NCBI RefSeq assembly: GCF_007115095.1
Contig: NZ_SULH01000014.1
Span: 18,510-82,509 of the forward strand
Origin: Levilactobacillus enshiensis
Lineage (GTDB): Bacteria; Bacillota; Bacilli; Lactobacillales; Lactobacillaceae
DNA length: 64,000 nt
Reading direction: 5' to 3'
In this document: piece by piece, positions 8,897 through 17,930 of the stretch
Position numbering within the stretch: the stretch's first letter is position 1
Layout: every line of letters starts with the position of its first letter
The notes under the pieces: generated by a model
Told to the model about the DNA's origin: nothing
What the model saw: only the letters and a program-made list of their open reading frames with translations
The model's database searches: none
Program-made: the position numbers and the translations under genes

Positions 8897-8938
8897 AACC
8901 CGCGACTAGCAATTTACGTCATGCTGGCCGCGGGTTTT
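8897..8938 (+). terminator. Terminator of the flavin reductase gene
   Basis: AACCCGCG pairs with CGCGGGTT, followed by a short T-run. It lies between two convergent genes, so it may serve both. Confidence 0.6.
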
Positions 8939-8943
8939 CACTG

Positions 8944-10533
8944 CTATTTCGTTAACTGAATCGTTCGGTCAAATAAGTCGACCAAGCTTTGATCAAAATG
9001 ATGGGCGATAAAAATAACCGTATTGTCTTTACGCAACAGACTATGTAGCGCCCGCATTGTATTCGCCCGGTCAATTGCAGAAGTTCCTTCATCGATCAAT
9101 AGGAGTTGGCACGCATGAATCTGGGCGCGAGCTAGGACGATCCGTTGCATCTGCCCGCCAGAGATATTGAGGTTATTCAGGTCCACCACGGTGTCGATGC
9201 CCGCTTCCATTTTCGCCAGATCCCCGTCTAGGGCCACGTCACTGACGACCTTAGGGAGTTGACCAGCCAGCTTGGGCTCAAACATCATGATATTCTGCCC
9301 AATCGTCACGGGAAATAAGACCGATTCTTGCGGCACATAACCAATTAGCTCAGGCGTCATCTCGATTGACTGGCCCTGGTCATCTAAAAATTGAATACTC
9401 CCCGCCGTTGGCTGTAACTCACCCAAAATCATCTTAAAGAGCGTCGTTTTTCCACTGCCGCTGTCGCCTGTGAGCAGGATCTTCTCACCCCGGTGAATCA
9501 CAAAATCCGGGTACGCAATCACTGTATCCGCCGCATACTTCAACTTTAATCCTTGTCCCACGACACTTTGAATTACTGGTAAGCCATTTGGATTTAACGT
9601 CTCCTTAACCTCGGGCACGGTCGTTAATTGTTCCTGAATACGATGGCTCAATAGCTGGGTTGATTTAGCCGTCCCCAACGCATTAGAAATCTGCACGACA
9701 CTACCAAAAATCAAGCTCGAAAAGTTGCCCGCACTCACAATGACCCCGAACATCACCATCTTCCGTGTAATCAAAAAACCGACGAACGATAAGATGACCA
9801 CCTGTGAAAGAATATTGAATGTTACGTTGACGATGTTCAATTGTGAAAGCGTCGCTGTCCGGTGAACGGTGCTATCTTCCAGACCGCGGCCAGTGTCCTT
9901 GAGCACCTTGAAAAGCTGAGATTGCGCCGAATACCGTTTAATCTCTGCCAAGCCCCCTAGCCACTGACTAATTGCTTCCAAATAAGTATTGTTACTCGTT
10001 GAAACGCGATTAGTTGCTGCTTGCAAACGCGCTGTTAAAAACCTTGGCGCCCATAACATGATTCCCGTTAGTCCTAAAACCAGCACGAACAGCGACCAAT
10101 GGAAAGTAAGTAATGCCGCACTGTAAAATACAAAACCTAGGGATTGCGTAAACAGCGTTAACCAACTCTGTGCGCGATCCGTCGTTAAAATTTTCAAGTC
10201 ATTTGTTAGCGTATTCTGCATCTTAGCGGTTGATTGATTCCCCGTCTCCAGGAATCCGTAAACCATTTTTTCTCGAATACCATGTAGATATTGTTGTGTC
10301 TGACAACTAAACAGGTAACTTCCCAACGTGTCACTGCCATATCCCACCAGCAGACTACTAGTCATAATCACCATATTCCATGCGAACATCGCGATGTTTC
10401 CGGCTTTTAAAGTATCAATCGCATATGTCACGACATAACTCCCCAGTGTTACCCCAATCGCTGACAAAATGAAGAGACCGACAATTAGGCTAAACCGCCG
10501 CCGATTCGTGCGAATAAAACCAATTACAGTCAT
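8944..10533 (-). CDS. ABC transporter, fused permease and ATP-binding protein
   Basis: 529 residues. The first 300 or so form an ABC exporter membrane domain of up to six helices. The C-terminal ATPase has Walker A GDSGSGKTTL, signature ISGGQMQR, Walker B LLIDEGTS and H-loop IAHH. Glu follows the Walker B Asp, so it should be catalytically active. It is shorter than many exporters and stands alone, so it probably works as a homodimer. AGGGGG precedes the ATG. Lower GC than its left neighbours. Substrate unknown: drug, peptide or lipid. Confidence 0.85.
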   Translation of the reverse strand: MTVIGFIRTNRRRFSLIVGLFILSAIGVTLGSYVVTYAIDTLKAGNIAMFAWNMVIMTSSLLVGYGSDTLGSYLFSCQTQQYLHGIREKMVYGFLETGNQSTAKMQNTLTNDLKILTTDRAQSWLTLFTQSLGFVFYSAALLTFHWSLFVLVLGLTGIMLWAPRFLTARLQAATNRVSTSNNTYLEAISQWLGGLAEIKRYSAQSQLFKVLKDTGRGLEDSTVHRTATLSQLNIVNVTFNILSQVVILSFVGFLITRKMVMFGVIVSAGNFSSLIFGSVVQISNALGTAKSTQLLSHRIQEQLTTVPEVKETLNPNGLPVIQSVVGQGLKLKYAADTVIAYPDFVIHRGEKILLTGDSGSGKTTLFKMILGELQPTAGSIQFLDDQGQSIEMTPELIGYVPQESVLFPVTIGQNIMMFEPKLAGQLPKVVSDVALDGDLAKMEAGIDTVVDLNNLNISGGQMQRIVLARAQIHACQLLLIDEGTSAIDRANTMRALHSLLRKDNTVIFIAHHFDQSLVDLFDRTIQLTK

Positions 10534-10750
10534 TGTGACTCCCCCTTAGCGGACTGTTCCGCAAGACCATCCAGTCGCTTTCAAGCCATCATACAGTTCT
10601 TTTCCGTCCAACTAGCTAGCTGGTTACTCACCAAGTACCTAGATTAGACGGTATCTTAACTGAAGAATTGACTAAACAGGCGTTCTCTTCACAAACCCGG
10701 CCCAACTGATAAACTTTGATTTGGTGCATTTAACCAATAAGTCACTTATC

Positions 10751-10779
10751 TTGCGTACGTTATTAACGTACGTTATAAT
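10751..10779 (+). promoter_or_regulatory. Promoter with overlapping operator of the toxin-antitoxin pair
   Basis: TTGCGT (10751-10756), a 17-base spacer and TATAAT (10774-10779). A perfect 9+9 palindrome with one central base, CGTACGTTATTAACGTACG (10754-10772), fills the spacer. This is a good site for autorepression by the antitoxin or the complex. Confidence 0.8.
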
Positions 10780-10806
10780 CAATGAAACTAAACGGAGGCG
10801 TTCAAC

Positions 10807-11067
10807 ATGCAGGAAAATTTCACACCGACCAACGCTCGAAAAAATTTTTATGGTATTCTGCGGGAAGTTTCTACTGAACACAAACCCATTACGATCCAAC
10901 ACCAAGATGAGAATTTAGATGCAGTTATCATTAATAAGCGTGACTGGGATGCCATTCAAGAAACGCTCTATCTGGCAACTACTGGCACCTTAGCTGAAGT
11001 GCAGAAGCGTGAGGCCGACGATTCTGGTTGGACTGATATCGATGATATTGATTGGGACAACCTTTAA
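10807..11067 (+). CDS. Type II antitoxin, Phd/YefM family
   Basis: 86 residues. The N-terminal TPTNARKNFYGILREVSTEHKPITI and the middle AVIINKRDWDAIQETLYL match the DNA-binding fold of Phd/YefM antitoxins. The acidic C-terminal tail (ADDSGWTDIDDIDWDNL) is the usual toxin-neutralising segment. The stop overlaps the toxin ATG by one base (TAATG), so the two are translated together. GGAGG precedes the ATG. The palindrome in the promoter indicates autoregulation. Confidence 0.85.
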   Translation: MQENFTPTNARKNFYGILREVSTEHKPITIQHQDENLDAVIINKRDWDAIQETLYLATTGTLAEVQKREADDSGWTDIDDIDWDNL

Positions 11068-11330
11068 TGACTTTTAAAATTAAAATTAAAAATTCGGCTA
11101 AAGCTGACTTAAAAAAATTAAGGGCCTCCCATCTTCAAGATAATTTTGCGGAAATCGTCACCCAACTAAAACGAGATCCCTACAAGCCAAATCAGGGGTT
11201 TAAAAAATTACGGCCACCAGGTGCTGGCAAATACTCCCGCCGACTGAATATGCAACATCGTGTCGTCTATAGTATTGATAATGAACGGGCACTGGTTCTC
11301 ATTTGGTCTGCTTGGTCTCATTATGAATAA
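11067..11330 (+). CDS. Type II toxin, YoeB/Txe (RelE superfamily)
   Basis: 87 residues. The sequence KIKNSAKADLKKLR, FKKLRPPGAGKYSRRLNMQHRVVYSID and the ending WSAWSHYE agree with the YoeB/Txe family, whose C-terminal His-Tyr is part of the ribosome-dependent mRNA cleavage site. It should cut mRNA in the ribosomal A site unless held by the antitoxin encoded just before it. The overlapping ATG at 11067 is preferred over an in-frame TTG at 11052 because coupled overlap is the rule for this family. Confidence 0.85.
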   Translation: MTFKIKIKNSAKADLKKLRASHLQDNFAEIVTQLKRDPYKPNQGFKKLRPPGAGKYSRRLNMQHRVVYSIDNERALVLIWSAWSHYE

Positions 11331-11353
11331 ACCAATTTTCTAAAAGTATCCAC

Positions 11354-11403
11354 AAATAGCCCCGGCAACCCACCAAAATCTGGTGATTTGCCGGAGCTAT
11401 TTA
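11354..11403 (+). terminator. Terminator of the toxin-antitoxin operon
   Basis: AAATAGC..CGGCAA pairs with TTGCCG..GCTATTT around a smaller inner hairpin. It lies 24 bases after the toxin stop. Confidence 0.6.
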
Positions 11404-11417
11404 CATTTTCTAGACGC

Positions 11418-11448
11418 AAAAAAACCACCGCTCGGGGAAAGCGATGGT
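11418..11448 (-). terminator. Minus-strand terminator, probably for dnaB
   Basis: On the minus strand ACCATCGCT / AGCGGTGGT is followed by seven T. It is about 340 bases past the dnaB stop, the nearest minus-strand gene. Confidence 0.55.
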
Positions 11449-11789
11449 CATCGGAGTAGGGGTAACGTCATTATATAAGAATGACGTTAACTATTTTTTC
11501 ATTATTCCAGGGGAGGAGGAGTACATGAAAAAAGATTGTTAATCTTTGGTAGAAGCAACCGATTGGTCAACTTCTATATTTCATATACTAATCGGAAAAT
11601 ATGATGAAAGTGTGAACTTTCTGGCACACTCCTATGAATTTTACACATAAACACTATTTATCCTCTTATTATAACGGCTATTCCAATCATAATGCCCCGT
11701 AACTTGATTCATATCAAATTAATCCGGATAAATTTCTAGTCATTTTTCAGAAAGAACTCGTGTTTAATCCACCTCTGCTGCAATAACGT

Positions 11790-13187
11790 CTAATTTTGAT
11801 CCGGCGTATACGCGACGGATGAGAATTTATTGAATGATTTTACAAAGAGCAACTTGACCGTGCCCCGTGGACCCGACCGGTTTTTTTCAATAATGACTTC
11901 GACTTCACCGACGTCCTGGTCGCCCTCATCACGGGGGTCACTATTGTTGTCACTGCCGCCGTCTTCATCGCCTTCACGCTCATAGTAATCGTCCCGATAC
12001 AGGAAGGAGACGATATCGGCATCTTGTTCGATCGACCCAGATTCACGAATATCGGACAACACTGGCCGCTTATCTTGCCGCTGTTCAACCCCCCGCGAAA
12101 GCTGTGACAGCGCGATAACGGGCACGTGAAGTTCCTTAGCGAGCTTCTTCAACTGCCGCGAAATATCGGAAACTTCTTGTTGCCGACTTTCGTGATTGGT
12201 CCCTTCGATCAGTTGCAGGTAATCGATCACAATCAAGCCCAGGTTCCCTTTTTCCTTGGCGAGTCGCCGACATTTTGCCCGAATTTCAGTAATCTTGTTC
12301 CCAGCGGTGTCGTCGATGTAAATGCTAGCCTTTGCCAGACTGCCCATCGCAACGATCAGGTTCTGCCACTCCTCTTCGGACAGTTGCCCCGTCCGCAAGT
12401 GATTGGCGTCGATCGAGCCTTCCGCACACAACATCCGGTTGACCAACGATTCGGCACTCATTTCCAAACTAAAGATTGCGACGGTCTTGTCCGTCTTCGT
12501 CCCCACGTTTTGGGCAATATTCAGCGCAAACGCGGTCTTCCCGACGGCTGGTCGGGCGGCGAGAATCATCAATTCGTCGTCATGCAGACCGGTCGTCATT
12601 TTATCCAACTCGGCGTAGCCCGTCGACAGCCCAGTGATGACGTCACCCTGTTCGGACAGCTTGTTGATCTCTTCAAAGGACGAATTCAATACATCCCGAA
12701 TTGGCTTAAACCCGGATTGGTTCCGCGTTTCCGCAACACCCATAATGTCGCGTTCGGCGTTGTCGAGCAGGTCGGAAACGTCTTCGTCCTGTTGATAGCC
12801 TTGCGTGACAATGTTCGTGGCCGTTTGAATCAGCCGCCGTAAAATAGCCTTTTCCTGCACGATTTTCGCGTAGTAAGTCGCATTGGCCGCGGTCGGCACG
12901 GCACCAGCCAGGTCAGCGATGTAGGTAATGCCGCCCACGTCTTCCAACTCGTTTTTCGCCGTCAACCGGTCCGTAATCGTGACCACATCAATGGCCTCAT
13001 CGCGGTCGTTCAAATCAATCATCGCTTGGAAGATAATCTGGTGTTCCCGCCGGTAAAAGTCCTCCGGTTCCAGATATTCCAGCGCATCCACCAAGGCATC
13101 GGTACTCAAAAAGATCGCCCCGAGGACGGCCTTTTCGGCATCGAGGTTCTGTGGTGGTGTGTGGTCTGTCAGTACATTATTATCCAT
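11790..13187 (-). CDS. dnaB: Replicative DNA helicase DnaB
   Basis: 465 residues. The N-terminal DnaB domain (about 10-110, PPQNLDAEKAVLGAIF) is followed by the RecA-like hexameric helicase core with Walker A ARPAVGKTAF and Walker B LIVIDYLQLI. There is an acidic insert (REGDEDGGSDNNSDPRDEG) before the final IIEKNRSGPRGTVKL. It unwinds DNA at the fork and recruits primase. It ends the gdpP-rplI-dnaB string that is normal for lactobacilli, but a Fic-like gene now separates it from rplI. The ATG at 13187 fits other DnaB N-termini; the AGAGG site is 13 bases away, so the start is fairly but not fully sure. Confidence 0.95.
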   Translation of the reverse strand: MDNNVLTDHTPPQNLDAEKAVLGAIFLSTDALVDALEYLEPEDFYRREHQIIFQAMIDLNDRDEAIDVVTITDRLTAKNELEDVGGITYIADLAGAVPTAANATYYAKIVQEKAILRRLIQTATNIVTQGYQQDEDVSDLLDNAERDIMGVAETRNQSGFKPIRDVLNSSFEEINKLSEQGDVITGLSTGYAELDKMTTGLHDDELMILAARPAVGKTAFALNIAQNVGTKTDKTVAIFSLEMSAESLVNRMLCAEGSIDANHLRTGQLSEEEWQNLIVAMGSLAKASIYIDDTAGNKITEIRAKCRRLAKEKGNLGLIVIDYLQLIEGTNHESRQQEVSDISRQLKKLAKELHVPVIALSQLSRGVEQRQDKRPVLSDIRESGSIEQDADIVSFLYRDDYYEREGDEDGGSDNNSDPRDEGDQDVGEVEVIIEKNRSGPRGTVKLLFVKSFNKFSSVAYTPDQN

Positions 13188-13335
13188 GCTTAACCGATTA
13201 CCTCTTAACTTGTTACTTGCTGACTGCAACGAAATTGCCGCCAACTACTCGCTGACAACAGTAAACTCTGATTTCAGATTATCCATCCAGAGCTACATTT
13301 TACCATGTAACTTCATCGTAGGGAAATGACAATCT

Positions 13336-14094
13336 CTACCCCTTGCGCAGCATCGGTTTCACGCGAACTTGCTGTGGGCGGGCGTCTTCTGTGGGTGAAA
13401 TTGGCCGGTGGAGTTGCTGTTCACGATGCGACGGTAAGACCGCCATCATCCGTGCAAAGGCCTGTTGGGACGCATCCTCATCCGTTGCCAAATAATAGCG
13501 CATCAAGGCCGTCGTAAAATCGACCCGGTCCAAGTCATTAAATGGCAGCACCAAATAGTTTTCGCGCGCCCAGGTATTGGCCGCCGCATTGGCCGCAATC
13601 AGCGCGGTCCGTTTATTGCCGTCTTGAAAGGGTTGCAATTTTGCCAAGTCAGCGAAGATGTGCCAAGCCGCCATTTCATCCCGATCGGACTCCTGAAATG
13701 CGGTCACAATCGCTTGGAGATCCGCTCGTGTGACCACTTCCGGGGGATAGTAGCTCAGCCGCGCTCGTGAGTCAATGGTAATGGCAATGCGGTCGTCTTC
13801 ATTGTAACGCCCATTTCGCAAATGCCCTGGCAGTGTCGGCTGTTCAACGGATGGCGTGGTGAACGCCTGATTGATGGCAATGATGCCGGCCACCGAAAAT
13901 CCCACTTGTTTCACCGCCGCGATTCCCCGCAATGTGTCCTGAAAAATGGCAACGTCTGCCCCATTTTGCGCTAACGGTTGCGACGAGTTTAAGTCCAGTG
14001 CCTGTTTCGTCTGCGCAACGGTACTCCCATAATCGTTTAGACTGCCTAGCGACGTTATAAATCGTGCCAATGCCGTATTGTCGTGCTTTGTCAT
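13336..14094 (-). CDS. Fic-domain protein with altered active-site motif
   Basis: About 252 residues with a Fic/Doc fold: the loop LQPFQDGNKRTALIAANA stands where the family has HPFxxGNGR. The leading catalytic His is replaced by Gln; the Asp, Gly, Asn and Arg of the anion-binding loop remain. Active Fic proteins transfer AMP or phosphate to protein side chains, and the His is the general base, so this one may be inactive or use other chemistry. AGGAGG seven bases before the ATG at 14094 sets the start (the GTG at 14100 is too close). It interrupts the rplI-dnaB pair and looks like an insertion. Confidence 0.75.
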   Translation of the reverse strand: MTKHDNTALARFITSLGSLNDYGSTVAQTKQALDLNSSQPLAQNGADVAIFQDTLRGIAAVKQVGFSVAGIIAINQAFTTPSVEQPTLPGHLRNGRYNEDDRIAITIDSRARLSYYPPEVVTRADLQAIVTAFQESDRDEMAAWHIFADLAKLQPFQDGNKRTALIAANAAANTWARENYLVLPFNDLDRVDFTTALMRYYLATDEDASQQAFARMMAVLPSHREQQLHRPISPTEDARPQQVRVKPMLRKG

Positions 14095-14189
14095 GGTCAC
14101 ACCTCCTCATCCAGATATCGCTATTACAGTGAATCATACACTACTTTCTGGCCCTAGGAAATCATTCGACTCACACCCCTGCACGGACG

Positions 14190-14217
14190 AAAAAAAGCCG
14201 CCCCAACTGGACGACTT
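14190..14217 (-). terminator. Terminator after rplI
   Basis: On the minus strand AGTCGTC / GGCGGCT (with G-U pairs) is followed by seven T, directly after the rplI stop. Confidence 0.65.
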
Positions 14218-14228
14218 TCATCTAAACT

Positions 14229-14687
14229 CTATTTTTGCTTAGCGACCACGTGAACCCGAATCTTAGCGATCACATCGCTGTGTAACTTAACCGGCACGTT
14301 GGTGAAACCTAACGTCCGAATAGGTTCTGGGAGGTCGACCTTGCGCTTGTCGATCTTTAAATCGAATTGCTTGTCCAAGGCCTGAACGATTTGCTTGCTT
14401 GGGATGGACCCGAATAACCGATCGTCTTCCCCAGCTTTAGCCACGATTTCAACAACCGTTTTCTTGTCTTCCAAGCGCTTTTGCAATTCTTGTGCTTCGG
14501 CCAGATCTTCGGCTTCACGCCGTTGTTCAGCTTTGCGTTCTGCGGACAACTGACTCATGGCGGATTGGTTAGCTTCCTTAGCCAATCCCCGCTTGATCAG
14601 AAAGTTTTGGGCATAGCCATCGGGAACATTTTTGATTTCCCCGCGCTTCCCTTTTCCGCGAACATCTTTGATAAAAATGACTTTCAT
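14229..14687 (-). CDS. rplI: 50S ribosomal protein L9
   Basis: 152 residues. The N-terminal rRNA-binding domain [21 protein letters not shown] with [13 protein letters not shown] is the L9 signature, followed by the long charged connecting helix (about 45-75) and the C-terminal domain ending [14 protein letters not shown] lies eight bases before the ATG at 14687; an in-frame GTG at 14696 is inside the spacing region and unlikely. Downstream of gdpP as in most lactobacilli. Confidence 0.97.
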   Translation of the reverse strand: MKVIFIKDVRGKGKRGEIKNVPDGYAQNFLIKRGLAKEANQSAMSQLSAERKAEQRREAEDLAEAQELQKRLEDKKTVVEIVAKAGEDDRLFGSIPSKQIVQALDKQFDLKIDKRKVDLPEPIRTLGFTNVPVKLHSDVIAKIRVHVVAKQK

Positions 14688-14826
14688 GGCGGTCACTCCT
14701 CTAATTTCATTTCTAAATTAATCCTACGCTACCTCTTGGTAAGAAGCAATTAATCGTTGTGGGGCCAAATAGATGTCCTCATTTCGCTTTACCGGACGGT
14801 CATGGGTCATGCGCGCCGATTAAGCC

Positions 14827-16842
14827 CTAAGTCGTCACCGGTTCTGGGTCGTCCGACTTGTTCAAAATGTCGAGCAACTGCTGCTTGACCTCGGTCACCG
14901 TCTTGTCGGCGATCTGGGTCGCGGCGTTGGACAAATGACCGCCACCACCCATGTCCTCCATGGTCAGCTGCACGTTGATCTCCCCCAACGAGCGGGCGGA
15001 AATCCCCACGCGGCCATCCGCTCTGCGCGTGATGACGAACGAGGCGTCAACGCCCGACATGTTGAGTAAGTCATCGGCCGCTTGAGCAGCGGTGACGGGA
15101 TCATACGTCTGGTCCTCTTCACCAGCAACGATGGCCATGTCCTCATTGACGAACTCGACCATCTCAATCAAATGATTCCGTTGCAGGTAACTGTCGACAT
15201 TTTCCTTCATGTACTGCTGCATCTTGACGGCGTCAGCACCGGCAGACCGCAGATAACTGGCGGCGTCAAACGTCCGGGTCCCCGTCCGCAGCGAGAAGTG
15301 CTTGGTGTCAACGAAGATCCCGGTCAGCATGGCCGTAGCTTCCAGCTTGTTGATGGGTTCACTCTCCTGTGACTGGTACTCAAACATTTCGGTGATCAAC
15401 TCACACGTTGAGCTGGCGTAAGGTTCAATGTAGACCAACAGTGGATTTTCAGGGAACTCTTCGCCCCGCCGGTGATGGTCAATGATCATCACACGGTTTT
15501 CCATGCGGTGGTAAAGCTCAGCGGAAATGGAGATCGATGGCTTAGAATGGTCGACCATCAGCAGCATACTCTGGTCGGTGGCCTTTTCCAGCGCCTCTTC
15601 CGGTGAAATGATGGCGGCATCGATTTCCGGATATGCCTTTAAGTTATCCAGCAGCCGTTGCACATCCGAGTGAACCGTTTCCTTGTCCAAGACGATCCAA
15701 CAGGTCTTCTGGTTCATCTGCGCAATCCGGCGAATCCCCAGGCACGCGCCCAGTGAATCCATGTCGGGTTGTGAATGCCCCTGAACGAAGATTTGGTCGG
15801 ATTCGTTCATCAGCTCTTGCAGGGCCTGTGAAATCATCCGGGCCCGCACCCGCGTCCGTTTTTCCATCGGGTTGGTCTTCCCGCCGTAATAGCGGGCTTC
15901 TTGGTCGGCGGCCTTCACGACAACTTGGTCCCCACCCCGTCCTAGGGCGAGATCCAGGTTGCTCTGGGCTTGGTCGGCCAACTTGTTCAAATTCGGGTCC
16001 CCGTAAGCAATCCCAATACTCAGGGTCAACGGGAAGTTTTGCTTCGACGTACTCTCCCGAATGGTATCCAGAATCTTAAATTTATCGGCTTCAATCGCGG
16101 CCAACGACTTGGCGTAGGCCAGAATAAAGTAGTGGTCGTCGTCCAACTGTTTTAAGTACATATCAAACTGCTGCACCCAAGCGGATAACTCGTTGGTGAC
16201 ATAATTTCGCAGGTTCGAAATGTCCTGATCGGTCATCGACTGCGTAATTTCATCGTAGTTATCCAAGAAGACTTGACCAATCGCAATTTTTTCGTCGTCA
16301 TACTGTTCTTGAATCAACTCGTAGTGCGTGATGTCATAGAGGTAAATGGCGTGAAAGTCTGGTTGGACGTACAGCGTGAAGCGGTAATCTTGCCAACGCA
16401 CCGTCGTCATGGTCTTGGGCTCGGCGTCATCGATCAACTTCGCCAAGTCCGGATCGACCGTCGCAATGGTCCGGTTCAAGACATCCTGATCCCCAAAATA
16501 TTTCTGGAGATAAGGATTGACCCACTCAATCTGGTTGTTGTCTCCCAGAATCATCACACCAGGTGGCATGCGAAGCAGCGCCTCTTGCTCACCCTGCTGA
16601 ATCCGAAACGACAGGTCGGAAATGTACTGCGTCGTGTCGGCCCCAATTTCGGCCATGGTATTAAACGTCACTAGCGTTGAAATCCCCACTAGGATTAAAA
16701 TCACGATGCCGAAGATCCAATTGAGCAAAAATGACAGGACGATTCCCAGGATGGCCAGTAATGCCGTCATCGCAGCAATGCCCCGCAAGCGCCGGTTCTG
16801 TAAGAATTCAGGCACGTTAGCTCGCGAAAATAATTTATTCAT
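14827..16842 (-). CDS. gdpP: Cyclic-di-AMP phosphodiesterase GdpP
   Basis: 671 residues. Two membrane helices (about 25-70), a degenerate PAS domain, a degenerate GGDEF domain (SIGIAYGDPNLNKLADQAQ), then the DHH domain with GHSQPDMDSLGA and IIDHHRRGEEF, and DHHA1 ending in GGGGHLSNAA. The enzyme hydrolyses c-di-AMP to pApA and so sets osmolyte transport and wall stress responses. The frame runs further upstream, but AGGAG five bases before the ATG at 16842 and the usual N-terminus MNKLFSRANVPEFLQNR support this start. First gene of the gdpP-rplI-dnaB group. Confidence 0.95.
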   Translation of the reverse strand: MNKLFSRANVPEFLQNRRLRGIAAMTALLAILGIVLSFLLNWIFGIVILILVGISTLVTFNTMAEIGADTTQYISDLSFRIQQGEQEALLRMPPGVMILGDNNQIEWVNPYLQKYFGDQDVLNRTIATVDPDLAKLIDDAEPKTMTTVRWQDYRFTLYVQPDFHAIYLYDITHYELIQEQYDDEKIAIGQVFLDNYDEITQSMTDQDISNLRNYVTNELSAWVQQFDMYLKQLDDDHYFILAYAKSLAAIEADKFKILDTIRESTSKQNFPLTLSIGIAYGDPNLNKLADQAQSNLDLALGRGGDQVVVKAADQEARYYGGKTNPMEKRTRVRARMISQALQELMNESDQIFVQGHSQPDMDSLGACLGIRRIAQMNQKTCWIVLDKETVHSDVQRLLDNLKAYPEIDAAIISPEEALEKATDQSMLLMVDHSKPSISISAELYHRMENRVMIIDHHRRGEEFPENPLLVYIEPYASSTCELITEMFEYQSQESEPINKLEATAMLTGIFVDTKHFSLRTGTRTFDAASYLRSAGADAVKMQQYMKENVDSYLQRNHLIEMVEFVNEDMAIVAGEEDQTYDPVTAAQAADDLLNMSGVDASFVITRRADGRVGISARSLGEINVQLTMEDMGGGGHLSNAATQIADKTVTEVKQQLLDILNKSDDPEPVTT

Positions 16843-17031
16843 TTTTCTCCTCATCTGATTCGTCTGGAAAATTTGTGCGTCCCGGAAAAAACACCGGCCG
16901 CAACTTACAAATAATACCCCTATTTTATCACACTCCGAAGTAATCACAAAACTTGGTCCCCGGATAGAAGCCCGCCATGACGGGGCTGGTTAGGGATTTA
17001 GGGTCAGATGAAATTTCCTTTATTTCCCTCC

Positions 17032-17062
17032 TTGACCTTGACGCGACGACAACCTGTATAGT
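17032..17062 (+). promoter_or_regulatory. MerR-type promoter with 19-base spacer
   Basis: TTGACC (17032-17037) and TATAGT (17057-17062) are 19 bases apart. This over-long spacing is characteristic of promoters that MerR-family activators twist into register, and it lies directly before a MerR-family gene. Confidence 0.65.
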
Positions 17063-17091
17063 AGATTCTAAGCAAGACAGGAGGTGGTCCC

Positions 17092-17853
17092 ATGGCCTAC
17101 AGTGTTCAAGCGCTCGCGCAACTCGCCGGCGTCAGTCCGCGAACGTTACGCTACTATGATCAAATCGGCCTATTACCCGCCGACCGCAATCCGGATAACG
17201 GTTACCGCGAATATTCAACGGCCGCCGTCGACCGGTTACAGGTCATTCGCTATTTCCAAGCGTTCGATTTTAGTTTAGCGGAAATTCAGGCGCTGCTGGC
17301 GCAACCCACAGCCGCCCAAACGACGGCTTTAGCGCAACAGCGGGTCGCACTGGCCGCCAAACGTGATCACCTGACCGCCTTGCTAACCACACTGGACCGC
17401 ACGTTAGCGGCCCGCCAAGGAGGTCCCCAGATGACCGATACAGAAAAATTTACTGCCTTTAAACGGCAACAGTTGACCGCCAATGACCAACAGTTTGGCG
17501 CAGAAGCCCGCCAAAACTATGGCAAAGCTGCCGTCGATGCCAGCCAACAACGGTTTTCCCAGCTCACCGAAGCTGACTACCAGGCGATGCAGGCCACGGA
17601 AAAAGATCTATTAGCCGCGCTAAAAGTCGTGACCACGACTGGCGACTACGCGAGTCCCACCGCCCAACAGGTCTATCGCCTTCATCGGCAATGGTTATGT
17701 TTCACGTGGAACAATTATTCGGTGGCCGCGCACCAGGGCTTGGCCCAGCTCTACTTGAGCGATGACCGCTTCGCCAAGTACTACAACCAACGAACGGGCT
17801 GCGCCAACGCAACTGCGGCACTGGTTGCTTGTATTCAACGCTATGCCAAGTAG
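17092..17853 (+). CDS. MerR-family regulator with TipAS-like domain
   Basis: 253 residues. The N-terminal MerR winged helix (about 1-70: YSVQALAQLAGVSPRTLRYYDQIGLLP) and dimerisation helix (to about 115) are followed by a C-terminal domain (about 120-253) like TipAS, the antibiotic-recognition domain of TipAL. Such proteins are activated by bound drugs and usually control their own gene; a 19-base-spacer promoter lies upstream. GGAGGTGG precedes the ATG. A canonical parS sequence (17698-17713) is embedded in its coding region as the codons for LCFTWNN. No obvious target gene lies next to it. Confidence 0.85.
   Translation: MAYSVQALAQLAGVSPRTLRYYDQIGLLPADRNPDNGYREYSTAAVDRLQVIRYFQAFDFSLAEIQALLAQPTAAQTTALAQQRVALAAKRDHLTALLTTLDRTLAARQGGPQMTDTEKFTAFKRQQLTANDQQFGAEARQNYGKAAVDASQQRFSQLTEADYQAMQATEKDLLAALKVVTTTGDYASPTAQQVYRLHRQWLCFTWNNYSVAAHQGLAQLYLSDDRFAKYYNQRTGCANATAALVACIQRYAK
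17698..17713. promoter_or_regulatory. parS site inside the MerR-family gene
   Basis: TGTTTCACGTGGAACA; read on the minus strand it is TGTTCCACGTGAAACA, a full match to the Bacillus parS consensus. About 16 kb left of dnaA. Confidence 0.85.
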
Positions 17854-17865
17854 TCTATTTCGATG

Positions 17866-17902
17866 CAAAACGGGCCTGGGAAAAACTCCCAGGCCCGTTT
17901 TG
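17866..17902. terminator. Strong bidirectional terminator
   Basis: AAAACGGGCCTGGGA pairs perfectly with TCCCAGGCCCGTTTT around a five-base loop. It separates two convergent genes. Confidence 0.85.
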
Positions 17903-17930
17903 CCATTCCGTCACTGATTAACCACCGTCC

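Larger units (their letters stand above)
11331..11789. other. Spacer between toxin gene and dnaB
   Basis: It holds the toxin-gene terminator, a minus-strand terminator and an inverted repeat AACGTCATT / AATGACGTT (11464-11489). A very strong ribosome-binding site (GGGGAGGAGGAG) precedes a five-codon frame ATG-TAA at 11525-11542 (MKKDC). The same frame continues open to 11650 after that stop. AT-rich sequence fills the rest. Confidence 0.45.
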
